The position numbers were made by a program, and so were the translations under genes. Below the pieces are notes generated by a model. The model saw nothing but the letters and a program-made list of their open reading frames with translations, was not told the origin of the DNA and made no database searches. A stretch of DNA of 64,000 bases from Ketobacter sp964016105 (GTDB lineage: Bacteria; Pseudomonadota; Gammaproteobacteria; Pseudomonadales; Ketobacteraceae), in NCBI GenBank assembly GCA_964016105.1, contig CAXHEX010000004.1, positions 62,001-126,000 of the forward strand, written 5' to 3'. Below are positions 1-9,716 of the stretch, piece by piece. How positions within the stretch are numbered: the first letter of the stretch is position 1; each line of letters opens with the position of its first letter.

Positions 1-57
1 GAAGATTTCGCTTCCTACGCGCGAACTCTGCCTGATATTGAAGTACGCGCGCTCTAA
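1..57 (+). CDS. C-terminal end of an unidentified protein (cut by window edge)
   Basis: Frame 1 reads 18 codons (EDFASYARTLPDIEVRAL) and ends at TAA 55-57. It runs toward the minus-strand gene that ends at 75, with a hairpin between them, which fits a convergent gene end. Too little is visible to name a family, and a chance open frame cannot be excluded. Confidence 0.4.
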   Translation, partial: EDFASYARTLPDIEVRAL

Positions 58-79
58 ATAATTCCTTTTTGGAATTATT
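57..79. terminator. hairpin between convergent gene ends
   Basis: A perfect 9-bp inverted repeat, AATAATTCC (57-65) and GGAATTATT (71-79), encloses a TTTTT loop. It spans the stop codons of the plus-strand fragment and the minus-strand gene. The stem is AT-rich and no clear T-run follows, so it would be a weak bidirectional terminator at best. Confidence 0.35.
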
Positions 80-584
80 CCGTTTCGCCTTCGTGGAGGG
101 TTGCTTGTGCCAGGGAGAACTGACAGATGGGGCTGGAACCTTCTCGGTTTCGGCTGCTTAACTTCAGTTCTTTACCATCGGTAATAATGGAGTAGCCACC
201 GTCTCGCTGGACCACCTTCAATTCCACATTTTTGTCGGACATGATCAGGTTTTGAAATAAAACCTGCTTGAACGACTGATGGGGGTGGTCGATATAGAAT
301 TCGTTATAAAACTTGTCCTGGTCCACGGTCATGGTGACAAAGGTAGTGTCACCGTTGGTATATAAATTGGCGTTGCAGACTTTATCGTCCGGAGACTTTC
401 CCGTGAGTTCCACCCGCCCCACGCCAGAGCGAAACTGGCTGATTGTTTCGTTCAACAGGTTTTTAAACTCCTGGTGAACGGCACCGTTTTCCCGGGGGAC
501 TTTCACTACCGTGGTGTCGGCTTGGGCCAAAGTGGCAGCGCCAACGGTGGCAATAAGAGCGGTAATCATAGTGACCTTTATCAT
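75..584 (-). CDS. secreted protein of unknown function (169 aa)
   Basis: The protein starts with a typical Sec signal peptide, ending about residue 22 after LAQA, so it should be periplasmic. The mature part has no motif I recognise. It has two cysteines, near residues 70 and 153, that could form a disulfide. An AGGAGA ribosome site sits just upstream of the ATG. The gene begins 18 bases after the coiled-coil gene 603-2195 on the same strand, so the two are probably co-transcribed. The function is unknown. Confidence 0.7.
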   Translation of the reverse strand: MIKVTMITALIATVGAATLAQADTTVVKVPRENGAVHQEFKNLLNETISQFRSGVGRVELTGKSPDDKVCNANLYTNGDTTFVTMTVDQDKFYNEFYIDHPHQSFKQVLFQNLIMSDKNVELKVVQRDGGYSIITDGKELKLSSRNREGSSPICQFSLAQATLHEGETE

Positions 585-602
585 TGTTATGGTCTCCTGA
601 AC

Positions 603-2195
603 TTAGCGTAGGTGCTGAACCAGCAGTTTGGGTAACAGTCGTGACTGTTCTTGCAGAAGCAGTGTATGGGCATCTTCAGCGCCAGCAAAATAGATCCTGC
701 GCTGGTCCGATTCGGTGCCATTAGCAATATTAAAGCGACCGGAAGCGGTGGGAACACTTACCACCTTGCCGTTGGCATCCAAGCTGGGTATTTCCCGTTG
801 ATAGTCCACAGGCCCTTTGGCATCTTTCTGCCAGCGGTTGTAGAAGCTACGAACATTGGGGGTGATTTCCCGTTTCTTTGCCGCTTTAATACATTCAATA
901 TACTCGGAATTGGTCATGGTATTTTTGGGGTCCGGTTGGCCACACTTACCTTCAGTTTCGTAGACGATGTTGGCCCGTAAACTATCGGTTCCCATGGGGT
1001 CCAAAACCGCTAATAGATCCACCATTCTGCCTTCTTTGGTGGCAATGCGTGTGGCGGCATCGATGGCGGCACCACCACCCAAACCGTGACCAATTAGAAT
1101 AAGCTTGGCGTCTTTGGGAATCTGACGAATATATTCGTGGAAGGCCTCTTGAAAACCTGAGCTGTCTTTCGGCCCTTTGCCATCACTGAAGCCGTTCCAA
1201 CTGGCTTCGATGTAGCGCGCGTTGTAGGACTCTACCCAGCTTTTTAATCGCAGGTTGCGCTCTATATTGGGTACCTGATCGCCGGAAATCGCGAATATGT
1301 AAGAGTGGTAATTGCCGGGGTCCACAAATGGTTTGACTTTGGGTTGAACCGCTTTTTTCGGCTCCGCTTTTGGCGTGACTTTAGTGACCGCTTTTTTGGT
1401 AGTGGATTTGCTATCACCGTTTTTTTGGTTGCGCTTGAATTCGTTCACCAGTTGATTGAATCGCTGATTTTCCGATTTCAAACGGTTTTGTTGCGTCTTG
1501 AGATCGCTTCTGAGTTTATCCAGTTGGCGGGTGGTTTGGTCCCGCTTATTGATCAGGGCAGACACGGATGGCTCTTGATCGATATTGTCCTCAGCACCAT
1601 TTTGCTGGGCCAACAACTGGTCCCTTAGCTGCTGGAGAGTTTCCTTGGCAGATTCCAGCTCGCTCACCAGGGGGGCTTTTTTCACTTCCAGTCCTGCCAA
1701 TTGGCGGTTGAACTCTTTTTGCCGCACCAGGTAATCGCTCTCAGCCAGGCGCTGCTTGAGCAGATTCATACTTTGATGCCGTCGCTGGTCCCGTTCCATA
1801 TCGCGGCGCACGATGTCCATATCGAATTCGACCAGGGAAAGGTCTTTTTCAATACGCTCGATTTCGAAGGCCTGACGTTTCAATTCCCGTTTGGCCTCAT
1901 GGTAGGAGCGTCTGGCATTGTTGCGCTCCTCGCGCACCTGTTTACGTTGCTCCAGCACTTTTTTATCCAGTTCCCAAAGCTCTTTTTCCTGTTGTTTGAT
2001 GGCAGCTTCGGTGGAGGACAGGTTATTTTTGATGGTTTTGACTTTTGCGGCACTGCTGTTGATCTGAGATTGGGTTGCCGCCAGTGCGGTACCACTTACA
2101 ATCAGGGTCATAACCATAAAGCAGGCTGACAAGATGTTTTTAACTCTTTGATCTTTATTTGAAAATCTAGTGCAAGTCATTGGAGCCTTTAACAT
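603..2195 (-). CDS. exported coiled-coil protein with a C-terminal alpha/beta-hydrolase-like domain
   Basis: 530 aa. Residues 1-40 form a long-tailed signal peptide ending in ALAA. Residues about 43-260 are rich in E, K, Q and R with heptad character and should be a long coiled coil. A Lys/Pro linker (about 262-290) leads to a domain with a beta strand followed by GHGLGG at 369-374, the nucleophile-elbow position of alpha/beta hydrolases. Asp399 (VLDP) and His510 (EDAH) sit where the other catalytic residues would be. The usual Ser of GHSLGG is Gly371, so the domain may be inactive. The coiled-coil/hydrolase combination suggests an envelope or scaffold role. The exact family is not recognised. 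Confidence 0.65.
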   Translation of the reverse strand: MLKAPMTCTRFSNKDQRVKNILSACFMVMTLIVSGTALAATQSQINSSAAKVKTIKNNLSSTEAAIKQQEKELWELDKKVLEQRKQVREERNNARRSYHEAKRELKRQAFEIERIEKDLSLVEFDMDIVRRDMERDQRRHQSMNLLKQRLAESDYLVRQKEFNRQLAGLEVKKAPLVSELESAKETLQQLRDQLLAQQNGAEDNIDQEPSVSALINKRDQTTRQLDKLRSDLKTQQNRLKSENQRFNQLVNEFKRNQKNGDSKSTTKKAVTKVTPKAEPKKAVQPKVKPFVDPGNYHSYIFAISGDQVPNIERNLRLKSWVESYNARYIEASWNGFSDGKGPKDSSGFQEAFHEYIRQIPKDAKLILIGHGLGGGAAIDAATRIATKEGRMVDLLAVLDPMGTDSLRANIVYETEGKCGQPDPKNTMTNSEYIECIKAAKKREITPNVRSFYNRWQKDAKGPVDYQREIPSLDANGKVVSVPTASGRFNIANGTESDQRRIYFAGAEDAHTLLLQEQSRLLPKLLVQHLR

Positions 2196-2411
2196 TTATT
2201 TGTTGCTGTGGCGACGAATTTATCCGGTCAATATACGGGTACTGAGTAAACCAAACGTGGCGTAGTGTTCACCTGTGGCAGGATAAGGTGCTTGCTTATA
2301 GAGTGCAAGTTACGCTCAACCATAGCTAAATTATTTTGACCATATTGCCACAGCCCTTTGTTAAATACTGTCACATACCTGTATAGGTTTGTTTGATTAA
2401 TATTTAGCCAC

Positions 2412-2437
2412 AAAAAAGGGGCGCACAGGCGCCCCTT
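2412..2437 (-). terminator. intrinsic terminator of the DUF1302-DUF1329 operon
   Basis: AAGGGGCGC (2416-2424) and GCGCCCCTT (2429-2437) form a 9-bp GC-rich stem with a 4-base loop. On the minus strand it is followed by a T-run (complement of 2412-2417), 22 bases after the stop codon of the DUF1329 gene. The rest of 2196-2458 shows nothing convincing. Confidence 0.85.
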
Positions 2438-2458
2438 ATCTGCTTTAGCTAATAAGGT

Positions 2459-3841
2459 TTATCTCACTCCAGAACGTCGCAGAGCAGCCGGTTGGAATTC
2501 CTTGCTGGAGTAGCGAACATCGAAGTTATTGGGGGTAGATTCATTGTTTTCAAAGCCCAGGGCGTAGTAGCGGCCGGCGTTGAGGTCGTACAAAGCCTCC
2601 AGGGCATAAGCCTGAACCTGTGGACCATAGAAAAACAGTTGGTGAGACTCTGCTACTCGCCACAGGTTGCCTCGGCCATCGTAATGGTCGATCACAGACG
2701 CCAGCCAGCTATCCTCATCCAGGAACATCACTCGCTTGCCATAAATGTGGCGGGTGCCACTGCGCAACGTTCCTTCAGTTACCCACACCCGGTGTAGCTC
2801 ATAACGGGCCAGGTCCTGGTTGATGTGTCCTGCCTTGATAATGTCATCATAGGGTAGGCCACGTTCGTCCAACTTGTAAGAGTTATAGGGGATGTACATC
2901 TCCTTCTTACCGATCAGTTTCCACTCATAACGGTCCGGAGCGCCGTTATACATGTCGAAGTTATCGGCGGTACGCATGCCGTCTGACGCGGTACCTGGGC
3001 CGTCATAGGCCACCTGGGGAGCGCGGCGCACCCGGCGTTGACCGGCGTTGTATACCCAGGCTCGGCGGGGTTCCTTAACCTGGTCGATGGTTTCGTGTAC
3101 AAGAAGTACGTTACCAGCTAAGCGAGCGGGTGCCGTTACCTGCTGCTTGAAGAAAAACAACACATTATCGTTGTCCCCCTGTTTGTAGTCCGTGAGCGTA
3201 TCGGTTACGCCCAGCTGATCCTTAAACATAACCATGTTGTAGCGGCCGTTGGCCTGGGGGGTAACCTGGCCAATGATGCGCTCAAGGCTTTCACCGCGGT
3301 AGCGGCCAATGTGGTTCCACACCACCTCCAAACCATTCTGGGGTATAGGGAAGGGGTAGCCCCGCAGGGTCAGGTTCTTGAGTCCAGTGGCACCAACGGT
3401 TTCAGTGTTGGCCGCGTTCTTTTTTGTGAGGGCGGCCACTTCATCGGGTATGGCGTAGCTGCGACGGGACTTATACACGGGCATTTTGTAAGTGTCCGGG
3501 TATTTTTTGAACATGGCGATCTGGCCTGGGCTTAGCTTGTCCTTGTATTGCTCCATGTTGGCCGCGGTGATGGTGAACAAGGGTTTGTCTTCCGGGAAGG
3601 GATCGCACAACCAGTTGTCGTTCTTGTAACAGGCCGGTGGCTTGGTTATGCCACCACTATAGGCTGGGATGGAGCCGTCTGCGTTTGCTGCCACTTCCGC
3701 ACCGGTGGCGGTGAGTTCACTGCCGCCGAGCTTGTCTGCCTGTGCTTGGTCTACTTTGGCGTAAGCTGGCGCGGTGGCCATGGAGGCGGCTAACAGCGCA
3801 CTCGCCAAAACGTTTGATTTTATTGTGTATTTCATATTCAT
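2459..3841 (-). CDS. DUF1329 family exported protein
   Basis: 460 aa with a signal peptide ending APAYA (about residue 28). The sequence matches the DUF1329 family: an early GGSELTATGAE segment, long aromatic-rich beta stretches, and YELHRVWVTEGTLR and LDEDSW segments. Family members are exported and thought to have a LolB/LolA-like lipid-binding fold. The gene follows the DUF1302 barrel gene by 20 bases on the same strand, the usual pairing, and the two are thought to work together in handling hydrophobic compounds at the outer membrane. The substrate is not known from sequence. A strong terminator follows. Confidence 0.88.
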   Translation of the reverse strand: MNMKYTIKSNVLASALLAASMATAPAYAKVDQAQADKLGGSELTATGAEVAANADGSIPAYSGGITKPPACYKNDNWLCDPFPEDKPLFTITAANMEQYKDKLSPGQIAMFKKYPDTYKMPVYKSRRSYAIPDEVAALTKKNAANTETVGATGLKNLTLRGYPFPIPQNGLEVVWNHIGRYRGESLERIIGQVTPQANGRYNMVMFKDQLGVTDTLTDYKQGDNDNVLFFFKQQVTAPARLAGNVLLVHETIDQVKEPRRAWVYNAGQRRVRRAPQVAYDGPGTASDGMRTADNFDMYNGAPDRYEWKLIGKKEMYIPYNSYKLDERGLPYDDIIKAGHINQDLARYELHRVWVTEGTLRSGTRHIYGKRVMFLDEDSWLASVIDHYDGRGNLWRVAESHQLFFYGPQVQAYALEALYDLNAGRYYALGFENNESTPNNFDVRYSSKEFQPAALRRSGVR

Positions 3842-3861
3842 TTCCTTAGTTCCCCTACTGC

Positions 3862-5934
3862 TTAGAATGAAGCGGAAGCGCTAATGGCGAAAAAGTCATG
3901 GTCTGCCAATTGGTTATAGGGCTCAGCACCGTAAAAGTCGGTGTAAGATAGTTTGACTGTGTAAGCGTGTTCGTACTCGGCTTCCAGTGATAGGCCCAGG
4001 GCTTTGCGGTCTTCCAGGAAGGTGCCAATGGGGCTGTTGCCGCTTACATCATGGTTAAAGCTGATGGTGGGTTTTAAGTTGACCCCTGCAAACACATTGG
4101 AATATTCACCGGTGAATCGCATTCGGTAACCCCAGGAGCTGGAATCTGGGTATAGATCCATATTGGTAGGGGTAATGGTGGCTACGTAGGGTCCGTTTAA
4201 CAGAATGTCCTGTTTGTCTGGGATGGTGGCGTAGTTGTATGCCATATCCAGCACGGCAGTCCAACGGGATGCGCCCAGGATGCGATCGAAGAAGTGAATA
4301 AAAGCTAACTCAGCTTGATAGAATTCCTCTCTAACGAAACCAGGTACATACTCTCCGAAGTCGCCCGTGACATAGCAGCTTTGTCCACCGCAGAGGTCCG
4401 ATGGCAAGCCTATTACACCCGCAATTACCTGGGCGTCCTCAATTTGCATGGGCATGTTTTCTCGATAGCTGAACTCGCCCGATACCGCGGTAGCGCCTCC
4501 AGGTAAGCCGAAATCGATATTACTGTTGAAACTGATACCGTAGAGTTTAATGTCTTCAGGGTATTCAACTGTCAGGTTGCCATAGGGCTGCAGGAAGATG
4601 CCGTTGCTTACAAAATTTGAGGCCAGGCCTGTTGCCAAGGCGGTGGCATTGGCTGCACCTAAAACCGGTGTGAAGTCAGCGATAAGCGCCGCGGAGCCGG
4701 TTGCCAGTGATGTTCCCAGAATTTCATTAAGCATGGCTGCCAGTGAGCTGGAATTGCCCGCAAGATTTGGGAACCAGGCTGAGGCATCGTATGGAATCAG
4801 AGCTGGGTTTATGGCTTGGAGTTGGCCGTTGATTGCAGTTGCGCGTAGGTTCGCGATGTTGGCAGTGGCTCCCGCTATGGCTGCTGCGTCGAATGATGGA
4901 AGTGTTATGCCTACCGTGGGTGTGCGGGAATCGTAGCGCACGTGGTAAAGGCCCACTTCGGTTTCGATGGCATCAATATAATAGCGGAAAGCGATACCGT
5001 ATTGATTGTCATCATCGGGCTCTATGTCCTGACTCTTGGGCAAGTTCACTTGGTCGGCTGTTACCCCAGGTATATTGGAGAGTAGCGAACCAGGATCTGT
5101 TCCGCCAGCAAAGAAGCCCGCTTGGCAACTAGAGGATACGGTGTCTGAAGTCGAGAAGTAGTTACCGCAGTAAGGAATCTCGGTGTTATCCCACTCATAT
5201 TGAAAGAATGCTTCCACGCTTAGGTTTTCTGTCAGGCCGAGAGAACCATACACCAAACCCACTGGCAGCAGTGCCTCTTTCAACTCAGAGCCCGGAGTCA
5301 GCAAGGCGTTTACATCCACGGGGTTAATGGTATTGATGCCGTTGGCAAAGAATAAACCTTCACCCCAGCTTACCACCTGCTTACCGGCACGGATGTTAAG
5401 AGGCATTTCTCCCAGCCACCAGTTACCCCAGATAAATGCATCCAGAATATCGGCGCTGCGACCGTCACTTTGATTGGGTTCGGTGGCTTGGCCATTGGCG
5501 TCTGTAGGATAGAAAGCGGGATAGAAGGTGCGTCCATCACCATTGACGATGCGGTGATCATAGAAGGCGCGACCACGGAAGAAGGCACCGTAATCTTTAT
5601 AGTTCAGTTCTAAATCAATGGTGGCTTTTATAACTTCAGAGAAGGTCGAGCCCTTTTTCCAAGCTAAATTGGAGTTGTCTTGGGAGCTGGTGTCAGGATG
5701 GGACAGGTTCTGAGGGTTGTCCCCGCTAAGAAAAGCAGCCTGAGCGTTAGCAGCACCCACGCTTCGGTAGTCGATCTGAGACACCCGCCAGGCGGCACCT
5801 GCGGAAACGGTGGTATCCATTTGCATTCTAAAATCGCCATTGGCGTATTCCAACGCTTGGGCGGGTATCACCGCACCAGTGGCTGCGATTGCGGCGGCCA
5901 GGGCAGTAATTCTAAAGTGGTGTTTGTTTGCCAT
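3862..5934 (-). CDS. DUF1302 family outer-membrane beta-barrel protein
   Basis: 690 aa. The signal peptide ends VIPAQA (about residue 27). The mature start LEYANGDFRMQMDTTVSAGA and the terminal ISASASF (final Phe, as in outer-membrane proteins) fit the DUF1302 family, which forms large barrels. Internal segments such as RAGKQVVSWGEG and INPVDVNAL are family hallmarks. It is first in an operon with DUF1329. DUF1302/DUF1329 pairs are common in hydrocarbon-, steroid- and lipid-using proteobacteria, often with RND transporters, but no RND gene is present here. The precise cargo is unknown. Confidence 0.88.
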   Translation of the reverse strand: MANKHHFRITALAAAIAATGAVIPAQALEYANGDFRMQMDTTVSAGAAWRVSQIDYRSVGAANAQAAFLSGDNPQNLSHPDTSSQDNSNLAWKKGSTFSEVIKATIDLELNYKDYGAFFRGRAFYDHRIVNGDGRTFYPAFYPTDANGQATEPNQSDGRSADILDAFIWGNWWLGEMPLNIRAGKQVVSWGEGLFFANGINTINPVDVNALLTPGSELKEALLPVGLVYGSLGLTENLSVEAFFQYEWDNTEIPYCGNYFSTSDTVSSSCQAGFFAGGTDPGSLLSNIPGVTADQVNLPKSQDIEPDDDNQYGIAFRYYIDAIETEVGLYHVRYDSRTPTVGITLPSFDAAAIAGATANIANLRATAINGQLQAINPALIPYDASAWFPNLAGNSSSLAAMLNEILGTSLATGSAALIADFTPVLGAANATALATGLASNFVSNGIFLQPYGNLTVEYPEDIKLYGISFNSNIDFGLPGGATAVSGEFSYRENMPMQIEDAQVIAGVIGLPSDLCGGQSCYVTGDFGEYVPGFVREEFYQAELAFIHFFDRILGASRWTAVLDMAYNYATIPDKQDILLNGPYVATITPTNMDLYPDSSSWGYRMRFTGEYSNVFAGVNLKPTISFNHDVSGNSPIGTFLEDRKALGLSLEAEYEHAYTVKLSYTDFYGAEPYNQLADHDFFAISASASF

Positions 5935-6114
5935 TAGAGTCGAACTCCATCCATTAACATTTTATTATTTATGAGACCAAGCTGTGCTTTGTGTCGAATG
6001 GAATGGAAAACAATAAGGAATGGTGGTGTTGTCTGGTTATTTCTTATTGTTATCGCTAAAACCAGTTCGATAGGCGCACCTTCGCACTTTGGTTAGGAAA
6101 AAATATATACGTAA

Positions 6115-6131
6115 ATTCACAATTCGTGAAT
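6115..6131. promoter_or_regulatory. palindrome in the DUF1302/uvrD divergent intergenic region
   Basis: ATTCAC-AATTC-GTGAAT is a 6-bp inverted repeat with a 5-base spacer, inside the 338-base gap (5935-6272) between divergent genes. It could be an operator for either direction. Apart from this and the uvrD promoter candidate, I see nothing else in the gap. Confidence 0.3.
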
Positions 6132-6173
6132 AAAACTCCGTAGTTTTTTCGCAAATTGACCAAATCCGCCTGA

Positions 6174-6202
6174 TTTTTGGCACCTTTGCTCCGCTTTATA
6201 AT
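6174..6202 (+). promoter_or_regulatory. candidate sigma70 promoter of uvrD
   Basis: A perfect -10 TATAAT at 6197-6202 is preceded, with a 17-base spacer, by a weak -35 TTTTTG at 6174-6179. It lies about 70 bases before the uvrD ATG. The call is by pattern only. Confidence 0.4.
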
Positions 6203-6272
6203 CTCAACATTAGCGCCAGGTATTTCTTATTAGATTTACCAATAAGGCGGGTAAATACAGTAGAATGCGGCC

Positions 6273-8426
6273 ATGGAAAATCACCCCCTTATACGTTCGC
6301 TAAACGAGGCCCAGGCTCAGGCGGTCACCTCAGAAGCCCACCGGCTTTTGGTGTTGGCAGGTGCCGGTAGCGGTAAGACCCGTGTACTGGTGCATCGAAT
6401 TGCCTGGTTGATCCAGCAGTGTCACCTGTCACCCCGTAATATTTTGGCAGTGACCTTTACCAATAAGGCAGCAGCAGAGATGCGAGCACGCATCGAACGA
6501 TTGTTGCGCGCTCCCACTGGCTCCTTGTGGGTGGGCACCTTTCATGGTATTGCCCACCGCTTACTGCGCTATCACTGGCAAGAGGCCAAGCTGCCCCAGA
6601 ACTTTCAAATATTGGATTCTGAGGATCAGTTGCGTTTGATTAAACGGGTAATGCGCACCATGGAGCTGGATGACTCCCGCTTTCCTCTTAAGCAGGCCCA
6701 GGCTTTTATCAACGGCTGTAAAGACGAAGGCCAACGGCCCCAGCATATTGATTGTGAGTACGATCTTTTTAAGAAAACCCTCACAGAAGTGTACCAGCAG
6801 TACCAGCAAGCCTGTGACCGTGGGGGAATGGTGGATTTTGCTGAGTTGTTGTTGCGCAGCCATGAGCTGTGGCTGAAAAACCCGGATATCTTAAAACACT
6901 ATCAGTCACGGTTTCGTCATTTGCTGGTGGATGAATTTCAGGACACCAACCGGATTCAATACGCCTGGCTGCAAGTGCTTGCCGGCAAAACCATCCCCGT
7001 GACCATTGTGGGTGATGACGATCAATCCATCTATGGCTGGCGTGGTGCTCGAATTGAAAACATTCGCTCTTTTGGCGATGATTTTGGTCGTACAGAAGTT
7101 GTGCGGTTGGAACAGAATTACCGCTCCAGTGCCACTATTCTTAATGCCGCCAATGGCGTCATTACCCATAACAGTGAACGCATGGGCAAACAGTTGTGGA
7201 CCGCAGGTGAAGAGGGGGAGCCGATTTCTCTCTACGCGGGCTTCAACGAAGTGGATGAAGCTCGTTTTGTGGCGGAACGGATTCAGCATGTGGTGCAGCA
7301 AGGGCTGCGACGTAGCGAGGTGGCAATCCTGTATCGATCCAACGCCCAGTCGCGGGTGTTGGAAGAAGCCATGTTGCGGTCGGGGATTGCCTACCGAATT
7401 TATGGAGGCCACCGCTTTTTTGAGCGAGCGGAAATCAAAAACGCACTGGCGTACCTCAGGTTGATATGCCACCGGGATGACGATGCGGCCTTTGAACGGG
7501 TGGTAAATACCCCCAGCCGAGGTTTAGGTGATAAGTCCGTTGAACGCATACGGCTAACCGCGCGCGAACTGAATATTCCGCTTTGGCAAGCCAGTCTGGC
7601 TTTATTGCAGCACAAAGAGTTGCCCACCAAAGCAGGAAAGTCGCTGCATGAATTTTTAGGCCTGATCGAACGCCTGGATCAGGAAAATAGCGGCCTAAGC
7701 CTGGCGGAACAAGCTGAGCGTACCATTGAAGCTTCGGGATTGATTCCCTTTCATCAGAACGAAAAGGGTGAGCGTGGCGAAGCCCGAGTGGAAAACCTGA
7801 AAGAACTGATCAATGCCACCGGCGAGTTTGAAGCCAGTGTTGACGAGCAGGAAAGCAGCTTGAGCGCATTTCTGGATCACGCGGCATTGGAAGCGGGTGA
7901 AACCCAGGGCGACGCCAATGAGGATTGCGTGCAGATGATGACGCTGCACTCGGCAAAAGGCCTTGAATTTCCCTTGGTGTTCATGGTGGGGGTGGAAGAA
8001 GGTTTGTTTCCTTCCAAGCAGTCCCTGGAAGACATCGGCCGTATGGAAGAAGAACGCCGTTTGGCCTATGTGGGCATTACTCGGGCCATGAAAAAACTGT
8101 TTATCAGCTACGCCGAAAACCGACGCCTATTCGGCACTGAAACCCGTCAGGGGCCATCCCGTTTTATTCGAGAGATTCCCCATCACTGTTTGCAGGAAAT
8201 CCGGTCCACCGCCAAGATTACCCGGCCAGTGGCATCGCGCTCCCAAGCCCAGCCCATGAATGATTCCCCTTATCAGTTGGGGCGTTCTGTGCGCCATCCC
8301 AAATTTGGTGATGGTGTGATTATGGGTTGTGAAGGCAGCGGTCCCAATGCGAGAGTGCGGGTAAACTTTGCCGCGGCGGGAGAAAAATGGCTGGTGGCAC
8401 AATATGCGCGGCTAGAATTGTTCTGA
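6273..8426 (+). CDS. uvrD: DNA helicase II UvrD
   Basis: 717 aa, nearly the length of E. coli UvrD (720). It is a superfamily 1A ATP-dependent 3'-5' helicase that unwinds DNA in nucleotide excision repair and mismatch repair. Motifs in order: Walker A AGAGSGKT (29-36), Ia FTNKAAAEM (62-70), II DEFQD (220-224), III GDDDQSIYGWRG (247-258), IV LEQNYRSS, V MTLHSAKGLEF and VI EERRLAYVGITRA. The last 50 residues (GRSVRHPKFGDGVI onward) match the small Tudor-like domain UvrD uses to contact RNA polymerase. It is a single gene with no co-directional partner close by. Confidence 0.96.
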   Translation: MENHPLIRSLNEAQAQAVTSEAHRLLVLAGAGSGKTRVLVHRIAWLIQQCHLSPRNILAVTFTNKAAAEMRARIERLLRAPTGSLWVGTFHGIAHRLLRYHWQEAKLPQNFQILDSEDQLRLIKRVMRTMELDDSRFPLKQAQAFINGCKDEGQRPQHIDCEYDLFKKTLTEVYQQYQQACDRGGMVDFAELLLRSHELWLKNPDILKHYQSRFRHLLVDEFQDTNRIQYAWLQVLAGKTIPVTIVGDDDQSIYGWRGARIENIRSFGDDFGRTEVVRLEQNYRSSATILNAANGVITHNSERMGKQLWTAGEEGEPISLYAGFNEVDEARFVAERIQHVVQQGLRRSEVAILYRSNAQSRVLEEAMLRSGIAYRIYGGHRFFERAEIKNALAYLRLICHRDDDAAFERVVNTPSRGLGDKSVERIRLTARELNIPLWQASLALLQHKELPTKAGKSLHEFLGLIERLDQENSGLSLAEQAERTIEASGLIPFHQNEKGERGEARVENLKELINATGEFEASVDEQESSLSAFLDHAALEAGETQGDANEDCVQMMTLHSAKGLEFPLVFMVGVEEGLFPSKQSLEDIGRMEEERRLAYVGITRAMKKLFISYAENRRLFGTETRQGPSRFIREIPHHCLQEIRSTAKITRPVASRSQAQPMNDSPYQLGRSVRHPKFGDGVIMGCEGSGPNARVRVNFAAAGEKWLVAQYARLELF

Positions 8427-8607
8427 GTGGCGCTTAGCGTTGCAAAATACTACAGAGCTTTGCACAGCGCTTGACTCAAGCAGGGCAATTAGAGAATCTG
8501 TAATCCACAAAATCAATGGGGCAACTCATAAGATCTCTGCTTTTAGAATGACTTAGTAAGAGTTGCCTGATAATAAGAATGGAACTTATCCCGGGAGAAG
8601 CCTAATC

Positions 8608-9702
8608 ATGTGGAAACCCTTAGCAGGGGTGTTAGCCCTGACCCTGACTGTACTGGTCGGTTGTAAACAACAGAACAACGCAACTGATTCCACTGCCGCC
8701 GCAGCACCGCAACAAACCTTTAAATGGAAAATGGTCACCACCTGGCCCAAGAATTACCCCGGGTTGGGGATGGCTCCGGAAAATTTTGCCAAAGCTGTGA
8801 ACGAGATGAGCGGAGGCCGTTTGCAGATCAAGGTGCACGGCGCCGGTGAATTGGTACCTGCCATGGGGGTGTTTGATTCCGTCGCCCGAGGAGCCGTTGA
8901 AATGGGTCACGGTGCAGCCTATTACTGGAAAGGCAAAACCCCCGCCGCTCAGTTTTTTACTGCTGTACCCTTTGGTTTGAATGCCCAGGAAATGAATGGC
9001 TGGTTGCATTACGGTGGTGGCATGGAGCTTTGGCGTGAAGCCTACGAGCCCTTCAATTTAGTGCCTTTTGCTGGCGGTAACACAGGCGTGCAAATGGCGG
9101 GCTGGTTTAAAAAAGAAATCACCAGCGTGGATGATCTGAAAGGCTTAAAAATGCGTATCCCCGGACTGGCGGGCGAAGTGTTCCAACGTTTGGGTGGTGT
9201 GCCCGTGACCTTGCCTGGGGGTGAGCTGTTCACCTCACTGCAAACTGGCGCCATTGACGCAACCGAATGGGTAGGCCCCTACAATGATCTCACTTTTGGT
9301 CTGCACAAAGTGGCTAAGTACTATTACTACCCCGGCTGGCATGAGCCTGGAGCAGCACTGGAATTTGTGGTCAATAAAGAAGCCTGGCAATCATTGCCCG
9401 CAGATTTGCAGGCCATTGTGACCTACGCCACCCGAGCCGTTAACCAGGATATGCTGGACGAATACACTGCCCGTAACAACAGTGCACTTAAAGAATTGCA
9501 AACCCAGCATGGAGTGCAGTTGCGCAAGCTTCCCGATGATGTGCTGGGGGCGCTGCGCACAGCCTCAGATGAGGTAATTGCAGAAATAATTGCACAAGAC
9601 CCCATGGCGAAAAAAGTTTACGAGTCGTTCAAGGCCTATAAAGAGAATGTGGTGCCTTATACTGAAATCTCAGAGGGAGCGTACTTAGAAACCCGCAACT
9701 AG
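8608..9702 (+). CDS. dctP: TRAP transporter substrate-binding lipoprotein, DctP family (TakP-like)
   Basis: The chosen ATG has a GGGAGAAG ribosome site 8 bases upstream. This start puts a lipobox (LVGC, Cys19) at the end of the signal peptide, so the protein (364 aa) should be a lipoprotein. The sequence matches the DctP-type binding proteins close to TakP (2-oxo acids): KWKMVTTWPK, ATEWVGPYNDL, YYPGWHEPG. It captures an organic acid in the periplasm and hands it to the DctQM permease. The permease genes (10197-12133) are encoded nearby on the opposite strand, which is unusual. The ligand is inferred, not shown. Confidence 0.88.
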   Translation: MWKPLAGVLALTLTVLVGCKQQNNATDSTAAAAPQQTFKWKMVTTWPKNYPGLGMAPENFAKAVNEMSGGRLQIKVHGAGELVPAMGVFDSVARGAVEMGHGAAYYWKGKTPAAQFFTAVPFGLNAQEMNGWLHYGGGMELWREAYEPFNLVPFAGGNTGVQMAGWFKKEITSVDDLKGLKMRIPGLAGEVFQRLGGVPVTLPGGELFTSLQTGAIDATEWVGPYNDLTFGLHKVAKYYYYPGWHEPGAALEFVVNKEAWQSLPADLQAIVTYATRAVNQDMLDEYTARNNSALKELQTQHGVQLRKLPDDVLGALRTASDEVIAEIIAQDPMAKKVYESFKAYKENVVPYTEISEGAYLETRN

Positions 9703-9716
9703 CGAATGAGAGGAAG

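Noticed and set aside
2228..2413. 61-codon minus-strand open frame between the coiled-coil gene and the DUF1329 terminator
   Set aside because: It has no ribosome site, no protein-like motif, and lies in an AT-rich gap; it overlaps the terminator region. Probably chance.
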